Source: Gammaproteobacteria bacterium
Lineage (GTDB): Bacteria > Pseudomonadota > Gammaproteobacteria > Eutrophobiales > Eutrophobiaceae
NCBI GenBank assembly: GCA_018676275.1
Contig: JABHFC010000137.1
Location: forward strand, 1-12,182
DNA: 12,182 nt
Direction: 5' to 3'
Numbering within the stretch: position 1 is the stretch's first letter; the number at the start of each line of letters is the position of its first letter. A program made the position numbers and the translations under genes. Below, in pieces: positions 1 to 7,204 of the stretch. Below the pieces are notes generated by a model that was not told the DNA's origin, did no database searches, and saw only the letters and a program-made list of their open reading frames with translations.

Positions 1-32
1 AAAATCTTTTTCAGGTTTTCTTCTGAAACTGG

Positions 33-61
33 TCGACAACAATTCATTTATCGAAGATAGT
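33..61 (+). promoter_or_regulatory. Candidate sigma-70 promoter for the M29-like/BBE-like gene pair
   Basis: A -35-like TCGACA (33-38, 5 of 6 consensus bases) is separated by 17 bp from a -10-like GATAGT (56-61, 4 of 6). Transcription would begin around position 68, leaving a short leader before the ATG at 95. The match is modest and the region is AT-rich, so other -10 placements are possible. No promoter-like sequence is needed between the two downstream genes, which are only 9 bp apart. Confidence 0.35.
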
Positions 62-76
62 ATTAATAATATTATC
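56..76. promoter_or_regulatory. Imperfect 21-bp palindrome, candidate operator
   Basis: The left arm GATAGTATTA (56-65) and right arm TAATATTATC (67-76) are reverse complements apart from one base pair, around a central A at 66. It overlaps the proposed -10 element and start region and ends 18 bp before the start codon at 95, where a repressor site would be expected. No regulator gene lies in the window, and AT-rich sequence forms such symmetry easily, so this is only a candidate. Confidence 0.35.
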
Positions 77-94
77 AATATATAGAGACCTGCC

Positions 95-1402
95 ATGAAA
101 CTAGTTACCTCCCTTTTACTGTTTTTCTTCTTGCCCCTGGCGTCTTTAGCTGGCGAACCACCCATGTATCCCTATCCAGCGCCAGACAGCATAAAACTGG
201 AAGATATCGTCCCGGCGGCGATGGATAACCTTGAAAAACCGGGTTATGTCCCCGGTATGAAGGCGGGAGAAAAAGTACTGATCGTGACCGATCGTTCAGT
301 CGATCCACTGGTTAAAGAAGCCTTTTATGTGGCAGCCTGGCGCCTCGGTGCTAAACAGGTAGATACGATTGAGTTACAGGGACATCTTGAACTTACCGAT
401 CCTGCCGACATAGTTTTCAAAATATTTGAGACAAACTGGTTTCCACAATGGCTGTGGGACGCAGCTGCCGGTTATGATCGCATGATTCCCCTTGCCTACT
501 TTAACCCGGTCAATTTGATGGAAGCGACATCGGAACCGGGCAAGGGCTGGATTAATAAATGGGCCCACGATACCGATACCATTTACCATATTCTCTGGGC
601 TACCCATCAACAACGTGAACGATTGCTGGCCGCTAAAGATTATCCAAGCGAACTGACCTGGGCCGTTATTCGCAAGGGCTATGACACGATGCGCAAGGGT
701 AAGAAGTTTCACCTGACAGATCCGAACGGCACCGATGTTAGCTGGAGCCTGGACGAGACAGCATGGAAAAGATACAACGAACTCTGGGGCAATATTGTTA
801 ACAACCACTCTCCACGTCTACACCTCAGTGATCATCCTGATATTAAAGGCACATTCATCTCTGATCATTTACATGCTGGCCGCATCCCCCGTATTGAAAT
901 GACTCTTGATGGCGGCAAGGTTATTAAGGTAAAGGGTGGCGGCAAGATGGGAGCGTGGATGCGTGACTATTTCAAAAAATATAAAGATGTCCAATACCCT
1001 CATTTCCCCGGACCCGGTGTCAACTGGGTGGAATACGCGGTATGGGGTTTTTACCCGGCACCTGGTTTCACACCCCTGGCGGAGTCAGCAGACATGGCCT
1101 GGTCCGGAAAGATGTGGGCTAACAATATCGATCTGAAAGCGGGTATTGTGCACCTCGCCATGGGTACGGCAGTTGGCGGTTTTACTGCCAAATTCACGAA
1201 GGAAAATAACATTCCCTTTCATCATAAAGACTTTGTTCTATTTCGACCGACATTGACCGTGGATGGTGAAGTTATTATTGACGGTGGACACCTGACCGCA
1301 CTCGATGATCCTGAGATCCGCGCGATTGCGGCCAAATATGGTGACCCGGACAAACTGTTGAAACAAACCTGGCACCCGGATCAGGATCCGCGATTTCGAT
1401 AG
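95..1402 (+). CDS. Exported metalloenzyme-like protein of the M29 aminopeptidase T / NicX fold
   Basis: This 435-residue protein starts with a Sec signal peptide (hydrophobic residues about 6-18, likely cleaved after Ala19, SLA-GE). Residues about 57-90 (GEKVLIVTDRSVDPLVKEAF, then the RLGA region) resemble the N-terminal domain of M29 aminopeptidases and of 2,5-dihydroxypyridine 5,6-dioxygenase (NicX). The C-terminal half keeps metal-binding features of the fold: Glu313 (WVEYAVWG), His353 (IVHLAMG) and a His-x-Asp motif (His377, Asp379), followed by TVDGEVIIDGGHL. The first metal-binding Glu of M29 peptidases (a GEV motif) seems to be replaced by AGRIP (261-265), so peptidase activity is doubtful; a mononuclear His/His/Asp site as in NicX is more compatible. 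Known characterised relatives are cytoplasmic, so the signal peptide is odd. The start follows a weak purine-rich site (AGAGA). The next gene begins 9 bp after the stop, so the two are probably cotranscribed. The exact reaction is unknown. Confidence 0.72.
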   Translation: MKLVTSLLLFFFLPLASLAGEPPMYPYPAPDSIKLEDIVPAAMDNLEKPGYVPGMKAGEKVLIVTDRSVDPLVKEAFYVAAWRLGAKQVDTIELQGHLELTDPADIVFKIFETNWFPQWLWDAAAGYDRMIPLAYFNPVNLMEATSEPGKGWINKWAHDTDTIYHILWATHQQRERLLAAKDYPSELTWAVIRKGYDTMRKGKKFHLTDPNGTDVSWSLDETAWKRYNELWGNIVNNHSPRLHLSDHPDIKGTFISDHLHAGRIPRIEMTLDGGKVIKVKGGGKMGAWMRDYFKKYKDVQYPHFPGPGVNWVEYAVWGFYPAPGFTPLAESADMAWSGKMWANNIDLKAGIVHLAMGTAVGGFTAKFTKENNIPFHHKDFVLFRPTLTVDGEVIIDGGHLTALDDPEIRAIAAKYGDPDKLLKQTWHPDQDPRFR

Positions 1403-1411
1403 CACGCTACC

Positions 1412-2863
1412 GTGACAGGTAGTCGAAAAACAAGGCGTTCTTTTCTCGCCGGCCTTGGCGGTATTGCCCTTGGTAGTGCCGCCTCTCCTCTAATCAGTGC
1501 AAGGCAGGATTACAAGCCTGTTTCCGCCAGACATAATCTGCATATTAAAGGTGACGTGTATCAACATGGTGACGCGACATACGAGCAATCACGTATAAAT
1601 TCGGTATGGCAGGCGATCAAACCGGGGCGTTTTCCGGAGTTGATCGTGACAGCCAACACTGAAGCAGATGTAATTGCAACAGTGCAATATGCACGGCGTC
1701 ATGGATTGCAGATAGCCGTGCGCGGTGGAGGTCATAACTACATCGCCAGTTACCTGCGTGATGGAGGAATCATGCTTAACGTGTCGAACTTGCGCGAAAT
1801 AAAAGTTGATGCCAACGCACGCAAGGTTTATGTGCAACCTGGTGTTAACGGTACCGAGTTCAGTTCCATTCTCGCCGAATACGGCCTTGCCTTTCCGGTT
1901 GCTCACGGCCCCTCGGTTGCCATCGGTGGTTACCTGCTCGGCGGTGGCATGGGATGGAATGGCGAACATTGGAATCACTTTGCCTGTTTCAATGTAGATG
2001 CCATTGACGTGATCACTGCAGCCGGTGAAAAACTGACTATAAGCCGTGACTCGCATACAGACCTTTTCTGGGCGGCGCGCGGTGCCGGACCGGCTTTCTG
2101 TGGCATCGTTACCGGCTATCATCTCAGGGTTTTTCCCTTACCACAGGCTATTACTGCCAGCACCTATATTTTTTCCATCGATCAAATTGCTAAAGTATCG
2201 GCCTGGATTGAACAGGCCCGGCTACGACAGGACTCAAAAATTGAACTGTCATTTATACTTGAAAGCGAAGGAGACGAAAAACAATGCGTACTCTCGGCCG
2301 TTTGTTTTGCCGACGACAAAGAAGAAAGCACGGGCTTACTTGATACACTCTTACACGATATACCCGAACAGGGCCGTCTGTTCACAAAGGAAAATCACCC
2401 AATGAGTTTCGCCGAAGTGCTGGCCCTAACCCGCACCTCGACTCCGGTCAGACTGGCCAATGAAACAGCCTGGACAGACAAGCCTGCCGAAGCCCTGGAT
2501 AAAATTGTTAAACATTATTTGCACGCGCCTGCAGGCAAAACAGTGGTCATTGCCAACTACCGCAGGCATACAGACTTACCGGAAGACGTTGCGCTTTCGG
2601 CAACAGGTCCGTTGTTTCTTAACTGGTCGACGCGCTGGCAATCGACTTCAGGGGATGAAGAACATATGCAGTGGATGGACGCGGTTGCGGAATCAATGGA
2701 AAAAGTAATGAGTGGCTGTTACGTCAATGAAACTGATTTTTTACGGCGCCCACATTGGGCAAACCTGTGTTATACGGAATCCGTGCGAAGGCGTCTCGCT
2801 TCTGTTCGTAGTCACTACGATCCCGATGGTATTCTGCCACCTGCTTTTGAACTGGATACCTGA
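1412..2863 (+). CDS. Tat-exported FAD-linked oxidase, berberine-bridge-enzyme type
   Basis: The 483-residue protein is an oxidoreductase of the vanillyl-alcohol-oxidase/PCMH FAD-binding superfamily. A twin-arginine signal (TRRSFLAGL, Arg8-Arg9) implies that it folds with cofactor in the cytoplasm and is exported. The FAD domain spans about residues 70-245 and includes RGGGHNY (104-110), where His108 is expected to carry the 8-alpha-histidyl FAD bond, and the GGYLLGGGMGW segment (172-182). Bicovalent BBE enzymes have a Cys in the GVCPTVG-type motif; here the equivalent position is about Gly166 (HGPSVAIGG), so only monocovalent FAD is predicted. The C-terminal BBE segment is visible (YVNETDFL, then RRRLASVRSHYDPDGI). 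The start is a GTG with no clear Shine-Dalgarno sequence, chosen because it is the only one giving a full Tat signal and it lies 9 bp after the previous stop; translation may depend on the upstream gene. Family members oxidise sugars, alcohols, alkaloids or phenolics using O2 or another acceptor; the substrate here is unknown. Confidence 0.85.
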   Translation: MTGSRKTRRSFLAGLGGIALGSAASPLISARQDYKPVSARHNLHIKGDVYQHGDATYEQSRINSVWQAIKPGRFPELIVTANTEADVIATVQYARRHGLQIAVRGGGHNYIASYLRDGGIMLNVSNLREIKVDANARKVYVQPGVNGTEFSSILAEYGLAFPVAHGPSVAIGGYLLGGGMGWNGEHWNHFACFNVDAIDVITAAGEKLTISRDSHTDLFWAARGAGPAFCGIVTGYHLRVFPLPQAITASTYIFSIDQIAKVSAWIEQARLRQDSKIELSFILESEGDEKQCVLSAVCFADDKEESTGLLDTLLHDIPEQGRLFTKENHPMSFAEVLALTRTSTPVRLANETAWTDKPAEALDKIVKHYLHAPAGKTVVIANYRRHTDLPEDVALSATGPLFLNWSTRWQSTSGDEEHMQWMDAVAESMEKVMSGCYVNETDFLRRPHWANLCYTESVRRRLASVRSHYDPDGILPPAFELDT

Positions 2864-2882
2864 AACGCTTACTCAGAAAAAC

Positions 2883-3716
2883 TTATTTGCCACTTCCGTT
2901 ATCGTTGTTACATTCAGGCCCTGTATTCTCGCCGCGCGTCTGAAACCTCATTTTCGTTGAGGTGTTATAGGTTGCCATTGCGGTTGTCTCTCCCGTTTTC
3001 GCGGTGTCGACACCATTGACATGAATAACGATAACAATATAGCCGAGGCCGGGTTGTAATTTCTCCGCAGGAACAAGATGTTGTTCCGCTTCGTAAGTTA
3101 GATACTCCGGCATAATAAACGGAATCCCGCTGCGACTGACGCTGTTACCATGACAGTCACTGACAAGCGCGAATATCAGGTCATTGAGAATGCCATTCGG
3201 ATCAACTGCACCTTTGGAAAAGCTACTCCAGACAAGCTGTAGATCCTTGTCTGCATCCACTTCTGTCACAGCGACAACATTTTGTTCCTGCACCAGGCTT
3301 ATACGAATCGGATCCGGTACCTGAACTTCACCTTCAGGCCCGTTCAATGATAATTTCAAATCGGAGATCGTGCTGGTTTTACCCGTGATGTTAATCAGGT
3401 AATCCGTATTCGGATGAGCCTTATCCAGCGCCACGAAATCTGCATAGCTGTTTGCATAACGGTTGAAAAAAGAATCAGAGGCTATCAATTCGAAAATTGT
3501 TTCTTCGTTATCGGCACGTTTCAGTATGCCTTCAACTATAGCCCCGTCTTTGGACAATATTGTTTCACTGACAAATTCATTCTTCAGCAGCTTCAACTTG
3601 CCTGATTCATCCATTTCATAACTTTTACTTTTTTCCAGCAAGGTGAATTTCACATCGTTTGCAGCTACGCTAAAAACAACCGATAACAATAACAGTAAAA
3701 ACATCGACTTGAACAT
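2883..3716 (-). CDS. Exported protein of unknown function, last gene of the four-gene operon
   Basis: A 277-residue protein starts with a Sec signal peptide (FLLLLLSVVFSVAA, likely cleaved near residue 19). The frame stays open upstream to 3800, but the ATG at 3716 is preferred because it gives a clean signal peptide, is preceded by a strong GGAGG about 9 bp upstream, and lies one base after the stop of the upstream gene (TGATATG), which implies translational coupling. I do not recognise a family. The mature part is predicted mostly beta-strand, with a PAEKLQPGLGYIVIVIHV stretch (about 217-233) that resembles an immunoglobulin/fibronectin-like sandwich, and a hydrophilic Asn/Gly-rich tail. 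Two cysteines (188 and 269) could form a disulphide. There is no lipobox and no cofactor motif. Coupling to the membrane protein upstream suggests a periplasmic partner of that protein. Confidence 0.7.
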   Translation of the reverse strand: MFKSMFLLLLLSVVFSVAANDVKFTLLEKSKSYEMDESGKLKLLKNEFVSETILSKDGAIVEGILKRADNEETIFELIASDSFFNRYANSYADFVALDKAHPNTDYLINITGKTSTISDLKLSLNGPEGEVQVPDPIRISLVQEQNVVAVTEVDADKDLQLVWSSFSKGAVDPNGILNDLIFALVSDCHGNSVSRSGIPFIMPEYLTYEAEQHLVPAEKLQPGLGYIVIVIHVNGVDTAKTGETTAMATYNTSTKMRFQTRGENTGPECNNDNGSGK

Positions 3717-3717
3717 A

Positions 3718-4101
3718 TCAGTTTGCCTCCCCTGCATCTCTTGCCTGCCACATAACAATAAAGAACAGTATAAAAGATAGCGGCACCAGTACTGCACCAA
3801 TCCTGATAAGCTGCCCTCCTCCGTTTTGCTCGAAAAACATCCATAGACCTATGTTAAGTGTAAGAACAGAAATGTTTGCCACCCAAAAATGAATTGCTGC
3901 AAGCATTGATTCAGAGACCTTTGGATAGAAATGATAAAACACACCAAAAAGCGCCATCGTCACCCAACCCAATAAATTTATATGGGCATGTACCTGGCTC
4001 AGGTAGGACTGCTTTGTAAACACCAGCCAGGAGCCCATTAGTGTGCCCCAAAGGCCATACAAAATCGCTGTCATCAAAAAATTATGTCCCAGTTTTTTCA
4101 T
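3718..4101 (-). CDS. Small four-helix membrane protein with HAH motif, haem-copper-oxidase subunit I-like
   Basis: The 127-residue protein has about four transmembrane segments (roughly 8-28, 37-58, 67-90, 98-118). Residues 38-60 contain His38-Ala-His40, then LLGWVTMALFGVFYHFYP with His57, a pattern resembling helix segments of cbb3/NO-reductase-type subunit I and of NnrS-like proteins, where His residues bind haem. Proteins of this size are often labelled cytochrome-c oxidase-like, but they are far too short for a catalytic subunit of about 450 residues or more. A haem-b or metal-binding electron-transfer or sensing role is an inference. A Shine-Dalgarno GGAG lies at 4114-4111, 9 bp from the ATG. 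It sits 35 bp after the MFS gene and its stop is one base from the start of the next gene, so it is an internal operon member. Confidence 0.72.
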   Translation of the reverse strand: MKKLGHNFLMTAILYGLWGTLMGSWLVFTKQSYLSQVHAHINLLGWVTMALFGVFYHFYPKVSESMLAAIHFWVANISVLTLNIGLWMFFEQNGGGQLIRIGAVLVPLSFILFFIVMWQARDAGEAN

Positions 4102-4136
4102 GGCAATTTACTCCGACGTTTAATATCCACCTTTGA

Positions 4137-5372
4137 TCAACCAGTCTTTTGTTCGACGGCATAACGTTTAAGAAAAAATGTTAGAACGACAACAATCAAG
4201 TTAGTCAGGATACAAATATTTATAATACTGAGATAGGAACCGGTCAGGTCGTAAGTATAGCCAAAGGCAATCGGGCCGATAGAAATACCCAGTAAGATCG
4301 CGGCAAACAACACACCGTAAATCTCTGCAAACGACGACACGCCAAAATAGCGCCCGGTCAGGTAGGCGAGGATATCGAATTCAGCACCGAGACTGAAACC
4401 AATAAATATCGCCACCAGGTAAAACAACCATGTCTCATTTATATTCAGCGCTAGTAATAATAGTCCCAGTGTCGACAGGAAAAAAAAGAAAGCGGCCACT
4501 CTTGGTGCAAAAAACTTGTCGAGGAAATAACCAATAATCACCCGTGATATCAATACCGTTGTACCTTTGGCTGATGCAACCAGTGCCGCTGCTCCCGGGG
4601 TCAAGCCCCTGTCCACCAGTAAAGGAATAAAATGCGTAAATATTCCATTCAGTGTAAATGCCAGCAGCACAAATATGACGAATAGCAACCAGAACTGGGA
4701 CGTTCGAAGCGCCTGTGCCATAGTGAAATCCTGCACCACTTCCCCCGAATCAGACAGTTTAATCTGCGTAAATTCATCACCTGTATCATCGCTTTCTTCC
4801 GGTTTTTCTTTAATGAGAAAAAATAAAACGGGCACAGAGATGAAAAAAAGTAACATCGCCAATCCGTAGTACCCGGCTTTCCAGTTAAAATGATCAATAA
4901 GGTACTGAACTGTTACCGGTACAAAGGCATATCCCAGTCCAATACCTGACATGGTAATGCCAATTGCAAGTCCGCGATGACGATCAAACCAAACAGTCAA
5001 AAGCTTCATATAGGAAACACTGTTCGAACCGCAAGCCAGTACACCAATCATTATATAAATCAGGTAAATATGCCAAAGCTCGCTCATCCAGATCGGGAAT
5101 GACAACATGCATAGACCAAGAAAAATGATTGACCAGATAAGAATCTTCTTTGTCCCCATTCTATCAATCAAGCGCCCTACAATCGGCAGAGAAATAGCTG
5201 TCGAAATAGTTAACAAGGTAAAACACAGACTCAATTCAGTTCTGGTCCAGCCAAACAGCTCGGAAAAAGGGATCATGAAAATACCCAGTGTTGCGTAAGC
5301 AAACGGTGCAGGACTCGTAGACATGCCTACTACCGAAGCAAAAACAATCCGCCAACCTTTGTATAAGTTCAT
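4137..5372 (-). CDS. MFS transporter, monocarboxylate / oxalate-formate antiporter type
   Basis: The 411-residue protein has the length and alternating hydrophobic segments of a 12-helix major facilitator. The MFS motif A follows helix 2 (GRLIDRMGTKK, residues 66-76), and the WFDRHRGLAIGITMSGIGLG stretch (128-147) is typical of the monocarboxylate/oxalate-formate carrier branch. A charged, acidic cytoplasmic loop (about 188-216) separates the two six-helix halves. These carriers usually move small organic acids in symport with protons or by exchange. It starts 22 bp after the stop of the ThDP enzyme gene in the same direction, with no clear Shine-Dalgarno sequence, so cotranscription is very likely, and the carrier plausibly supplies that enzyme with substrate. 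The specific ligand cannot be inferred. Confidence 0.88.
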   Translation of the reverse strand: MNLYKGWRIVFASVVGMSTSPAPFAYATLGIFMIPFSELFGWTRTELSLCFTLLTISTAISLPIVGRLIDRMGTKKILIWSIIFLGLCMLSFPIWMSELWHIYLIYIMIGVLACGSNSVSYMKLLTVWFDRHRGLAIGITMSGIGLGYAFVPVTVQYLIDHFNWKAGYYGLAMLLFFISVPVLFFLIKEKPEESDDTGDEFTQIKLSDSGEVVQDFTMAQALRTSQFWLLFVIFVLLAFTLNGIFTHFIPLLVDRGLTPGAAALVASAKGTTVLISRVIIGYFLDKFFAPRVAAFFFFLSTLGLLLLALNINETWLFYLVAIFIGFSLGAEFDILAYLTGRYFGVSSFAEIYGVLFAAILLGISIGPIAFGYTYDLTGSYLSIINICILTNLIVVVLTFFLKRYAVEQKTG

Positions 5373-5394
5373 ATGTTTAAAATGAGATGATGGT

Positions 5395-7065
5395 TTATTT
5401 TTTTGAGATTGAACTCAAAGTGAACCGTGTGTTGATAGCCTCAGGGTTGATTCTTAATTCTATTATTGCAGGTCCTTCAGATTTGAGCGCCTGCTCGAAA
5501 GCAGGTTCAAATTCATCAGTTGTACTTACCACAGCTCCACTTATACCGTATGCCTTTGCCAACATGGAAAAATCCGGGTTCGTAAGGGAGGTTCCAAGAT
5601 CACGTCCTCCAAAGGCGATTTCCTGGTGCATTCGAATAGCACCGTACATATTATTATTTATGACCAATATAATAATGGGTATTTGATATTTGACTGCCGT
5701 CGCCAGTTCTTCGCTGTTCATCAGAAAGCAGCCATCACCAGCCAGGGCAATAACAGGTGATTCAGGTCGATGCAGTTTTGCTGCAATTGCAGCAGGTAAG
5801 CCATAACCCATACCCCCACTAATAGGGCCGAGTTGGGTGTGCAATTGATAATGCTGAAAATAACGCTGGCTCCAGCCTGCGTAAGTGCCGGCACCATTCG
5901 TGAGAATGGCATCCCCGGATAGTCTGTCTCTTAGCCAGCGAAAAATAGCGGCGAGGTCAACCGGTTCCGGACAACTATCAGTCTTACCATAGGTTTCGTA
6001 TTCAACACGTGCATTACTAGTCCGTTCCTGCCAGGGAACAGATGACAAAGGGCTGGTCTTTTCTAAAGCTGCCGCCATCGGTACAGGTGAGGAAAGAATG
6101 GCAAGGTCAGCCTGGTACACCCTGTTCAATTCCTCCAGACCACTATGGATTTGAATTAATGTTTGCTCAGGTACCGGTACGTCAAAAAGACTAAAGCCAA
6201 TCATAAAACCCGAACCGATAGTATTCATTTCACCAAGACGCAGACCGAATGCGATAATCAAATCGCTTTCTTTTATCCAGGGAAGAAGATTCGGATTTGC
6301 GCCGATACCCAGTTCTCCTACGAAACAGGGGTGACGATTGTCGATCACGTCCCGACGTCGAAACGAGCTAACAACAGGTAATTTATTTTTTTCTGCAAAG
6401 TCCTGCACCTGCGTTCTTGCTGTTTCAGTCCAGCCGGTACCACCAATAAACAAAACCGGCTTCTTCGCCTTGCCGAGCAGGTCCATTAATTTTTCTACAT
6501 CCTGTTGCGCAGGCGATGCTTCTGTCTTCTGCACTGGCATCGCATCTTTTACATCGCATTCTTCTTCAAAAACATCTTCAGGTATGACCACGACGACCGG
6601 CCCAGGTCGGCCGGACATTGCCACGTGATAAGCGCGACTGACAATTTCCGGAAGCCGATGAGCACTGTCCACCTGCACAACCCATTTTGCCAATGGTGCA
6701 AACATATTGGGGAAATCCTGGTAAGCCAGAAAGGTATCTCGTTCGGTTTCAAATCGGCCCGCCTGGCCGACAAACAAGATCATCGGCGAAGAATCCTGCA
6801 AGGCAGTATGCATGCCGAGTCCGACATTGGTACCACCGGGGCCACGCGTGACAAAACAGATGCCTGGTTTATCCGTCAATTTACCAGTGGCCTCTGCCAT
6901 GATGGCCATACCGGTCTCATTGCGACAGGCGATGGCAGTAATCTTACCCGCGTGTTGATGCAAGGCATCAATGGCTATGAGGAAACTTTCCCCCGGCATA
7001 TGAAACACAAAACGGCTGTCATTTTTAACCAGGATATCTGCAAGTATTTGGGCGCCTGTTCTCAT
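5395..7065 (-). CDS. Thiamine-diphosphate enzyme, acetolactate-synthase-like
   Basis: The 556-residue protein has the three-domain layout of the acetolactate synthase / benzoylformate decarboxylase superfamily. The N-terminal pyrimidine-binding domain holds the activating Glu50 (CRNETGMAIMAEA) and FVTRGPGGTN (71-80). The central domain (about 190-340) is followed by the C-terminal diphosphate-binding domain with ISGGMGYGLPAAIAAK (415-430) and the metal/ThDP motif GDG (443-445), then 24 residues, then NN (470-471). The HMPGES segment (22-27) matches a subgroup commonly annotated only as acetolactate synthase or ThDP-binding protein, with no settled reaction. No small regulatory subunit gene is adjacent and there is no anabolic ilv context, which argues against a biosynthetic IlvB. 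The enzyme is cytoplasmic (no signal peptide) and leads the four-gene minus-strand operon. It probably cleaves or joins an alpha-keto acid or acyloin; the substrate is unknown. Confidence 0.87.
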   Translation of the reverse strand: MRTGAQILADILVKNDSRFVFHMPGESFLIAIDALHQHAGKITAIACRNETGMAIMAEATGKLTDKPGICFVTRGPGGTNVGLGMHTALQDSSPMILFVGQAGRFETERDTFLAYQDFPNMFAPLAKWVVQVDSAHRLPEIVSRAYHVAMSGRPGPVVVVIPEDVFEEECDVKDAMPVQKTEASPAQQDVEKLMDLLGKAKKPVLFIGGTGWTETARTQVQDFAEKNKLPVVSSFRRRDVIDNRHPCFVGELGIGANPNLLPWIKESDLIIAFGLRLGEMNTIGSGFMIGFSLFDVPVPEQTLIQIHSGLEELNRVYQADLAILSSPVPMAAALEKTSPLSSVPWQERTSNARVEYETYGKTDSCPEPVDLAAIFRWLRDRLSGDAILTNGAGTYAGWSQRYFQHYQLHTQLGPISGGMGYGLPAAIAAKLHRPESPVIALAGDGCFLMNSEELATAVKYQIPIIILVINNNMYGAIRMHQEIAFGGRDLGTSLTNPDFSMLAKAYGISGAVVSTTDEFEPAFEQALKSEGPAIIELRINPEAINTRFTLSSISKK

Positions 7066-7108
7066 GATATTAAAATCAGTTTTATTCTTTGAAATGGCCG
7101 TGTCGAGT

Positions 7109-7121
7109 GTATACAGTATAC
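7109..7121. promoter_or_regulatory. Perfect 13-bp palindrome GTATACAGTATAC, candidate operator
   Basis: GTATAC is repeated on both sides of a central A, giving a perfect dyad that lies 43 bp upstream of the ThDP gene start and 83 bp upstream of the quinohaemoprotein start. It overlaps the proposed -10 element of the leftward promoter. Its position in a divergent intergenic region fits a regulator site controlling one or both transcription units. The regulator is not encoded in the window. Confidence 0.4.
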
Positions 7122-7143
7122 TAATATTTAACTATGCTGTTTA
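7115..7143 (-). promoter_or_regulatory. Candidate leftward promoter for the ThDP-enzyme/MFS operon
   Basis: On the minus strand, TAAACA (7143-7138, 4 of 6 matches to TTGACA) is followed after 17 bp by TATACT (7120-7115, 5 of 6 matches to TATAAT). The start would lie near 7108, about 40 bp before the ATG at 7065. The -10 overlaps the 13-bp palindrome. Confidence 0.38.
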
Positions 7144-7168
7144 CAACAATGATTAAGGCGAATATACA
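7140..7168 (+). promoter_or_regulatory. Candidate rightward promoter for the quinohaemoprotein gene
   Basis: TTTACA (7140-7145, 5 of 6 -35 bases), a 17-bp spacer and TATACA (7163-7168, 4 of 6 -10 bases) would start transcription near 7175, about 30 bp before the ATG at 7205. Its -35 overlaps the -35 of the leftward candidate, so the two promoters would compete. Confidence 0.4.
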
Positions 7169-7204
7169 TTTACTGGCAACCCATACACCGAATAATCAAA
7201 CTCC

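Noticed and set aside
9..28. TTTCAG / CTGAAA stem near the window start as a terminator of an upstream gene
   Set aside because: The stem is 6 bp with an 8-base loop and no clear T-run after it on the plus strand; the upstream gene is not visible.
95..1402. Simple annotation as a leucyl aminopeptidase
   Set aside because: An expected metal-binding Glu of the peptidase family is not evident, and the protein is exported, so a peptidase call would overstate the evidence.
2945..2963. Inverted repeat ACCTCA / TGAGGT as a terminator for the plus-strand BBE-like gene
   Set aside because: It lies inside the coding sequence of the convergent gene and has no following T-run on either strand; a 6-bp chance stem is sufficient explanation.
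3717..3800. Longer N-terminus for the unknown exported protein starting at 3800
   Set aside because: It would overlap the upstream membrane protein gene by about 80 bp and bury the signal peptide; the ATG at 3716 has a strong GGAGG site.
6505..7092. A 195-codon plus-strand reading frame opposite the ThDP enzyme gene
   Set aside because: It is antisense to a strongly supported conserved gene, has no recognisable domain or ribosome site, and its composition is that of a shadow frame.
7101..7121. LexA-like site in the divergent region (minus-strand CTGT followed by ACA-like bases)
   Set aside because: The second half-site does not fit CTGT-N8-ACAG; the real symmetry is the GTATAC dyad.
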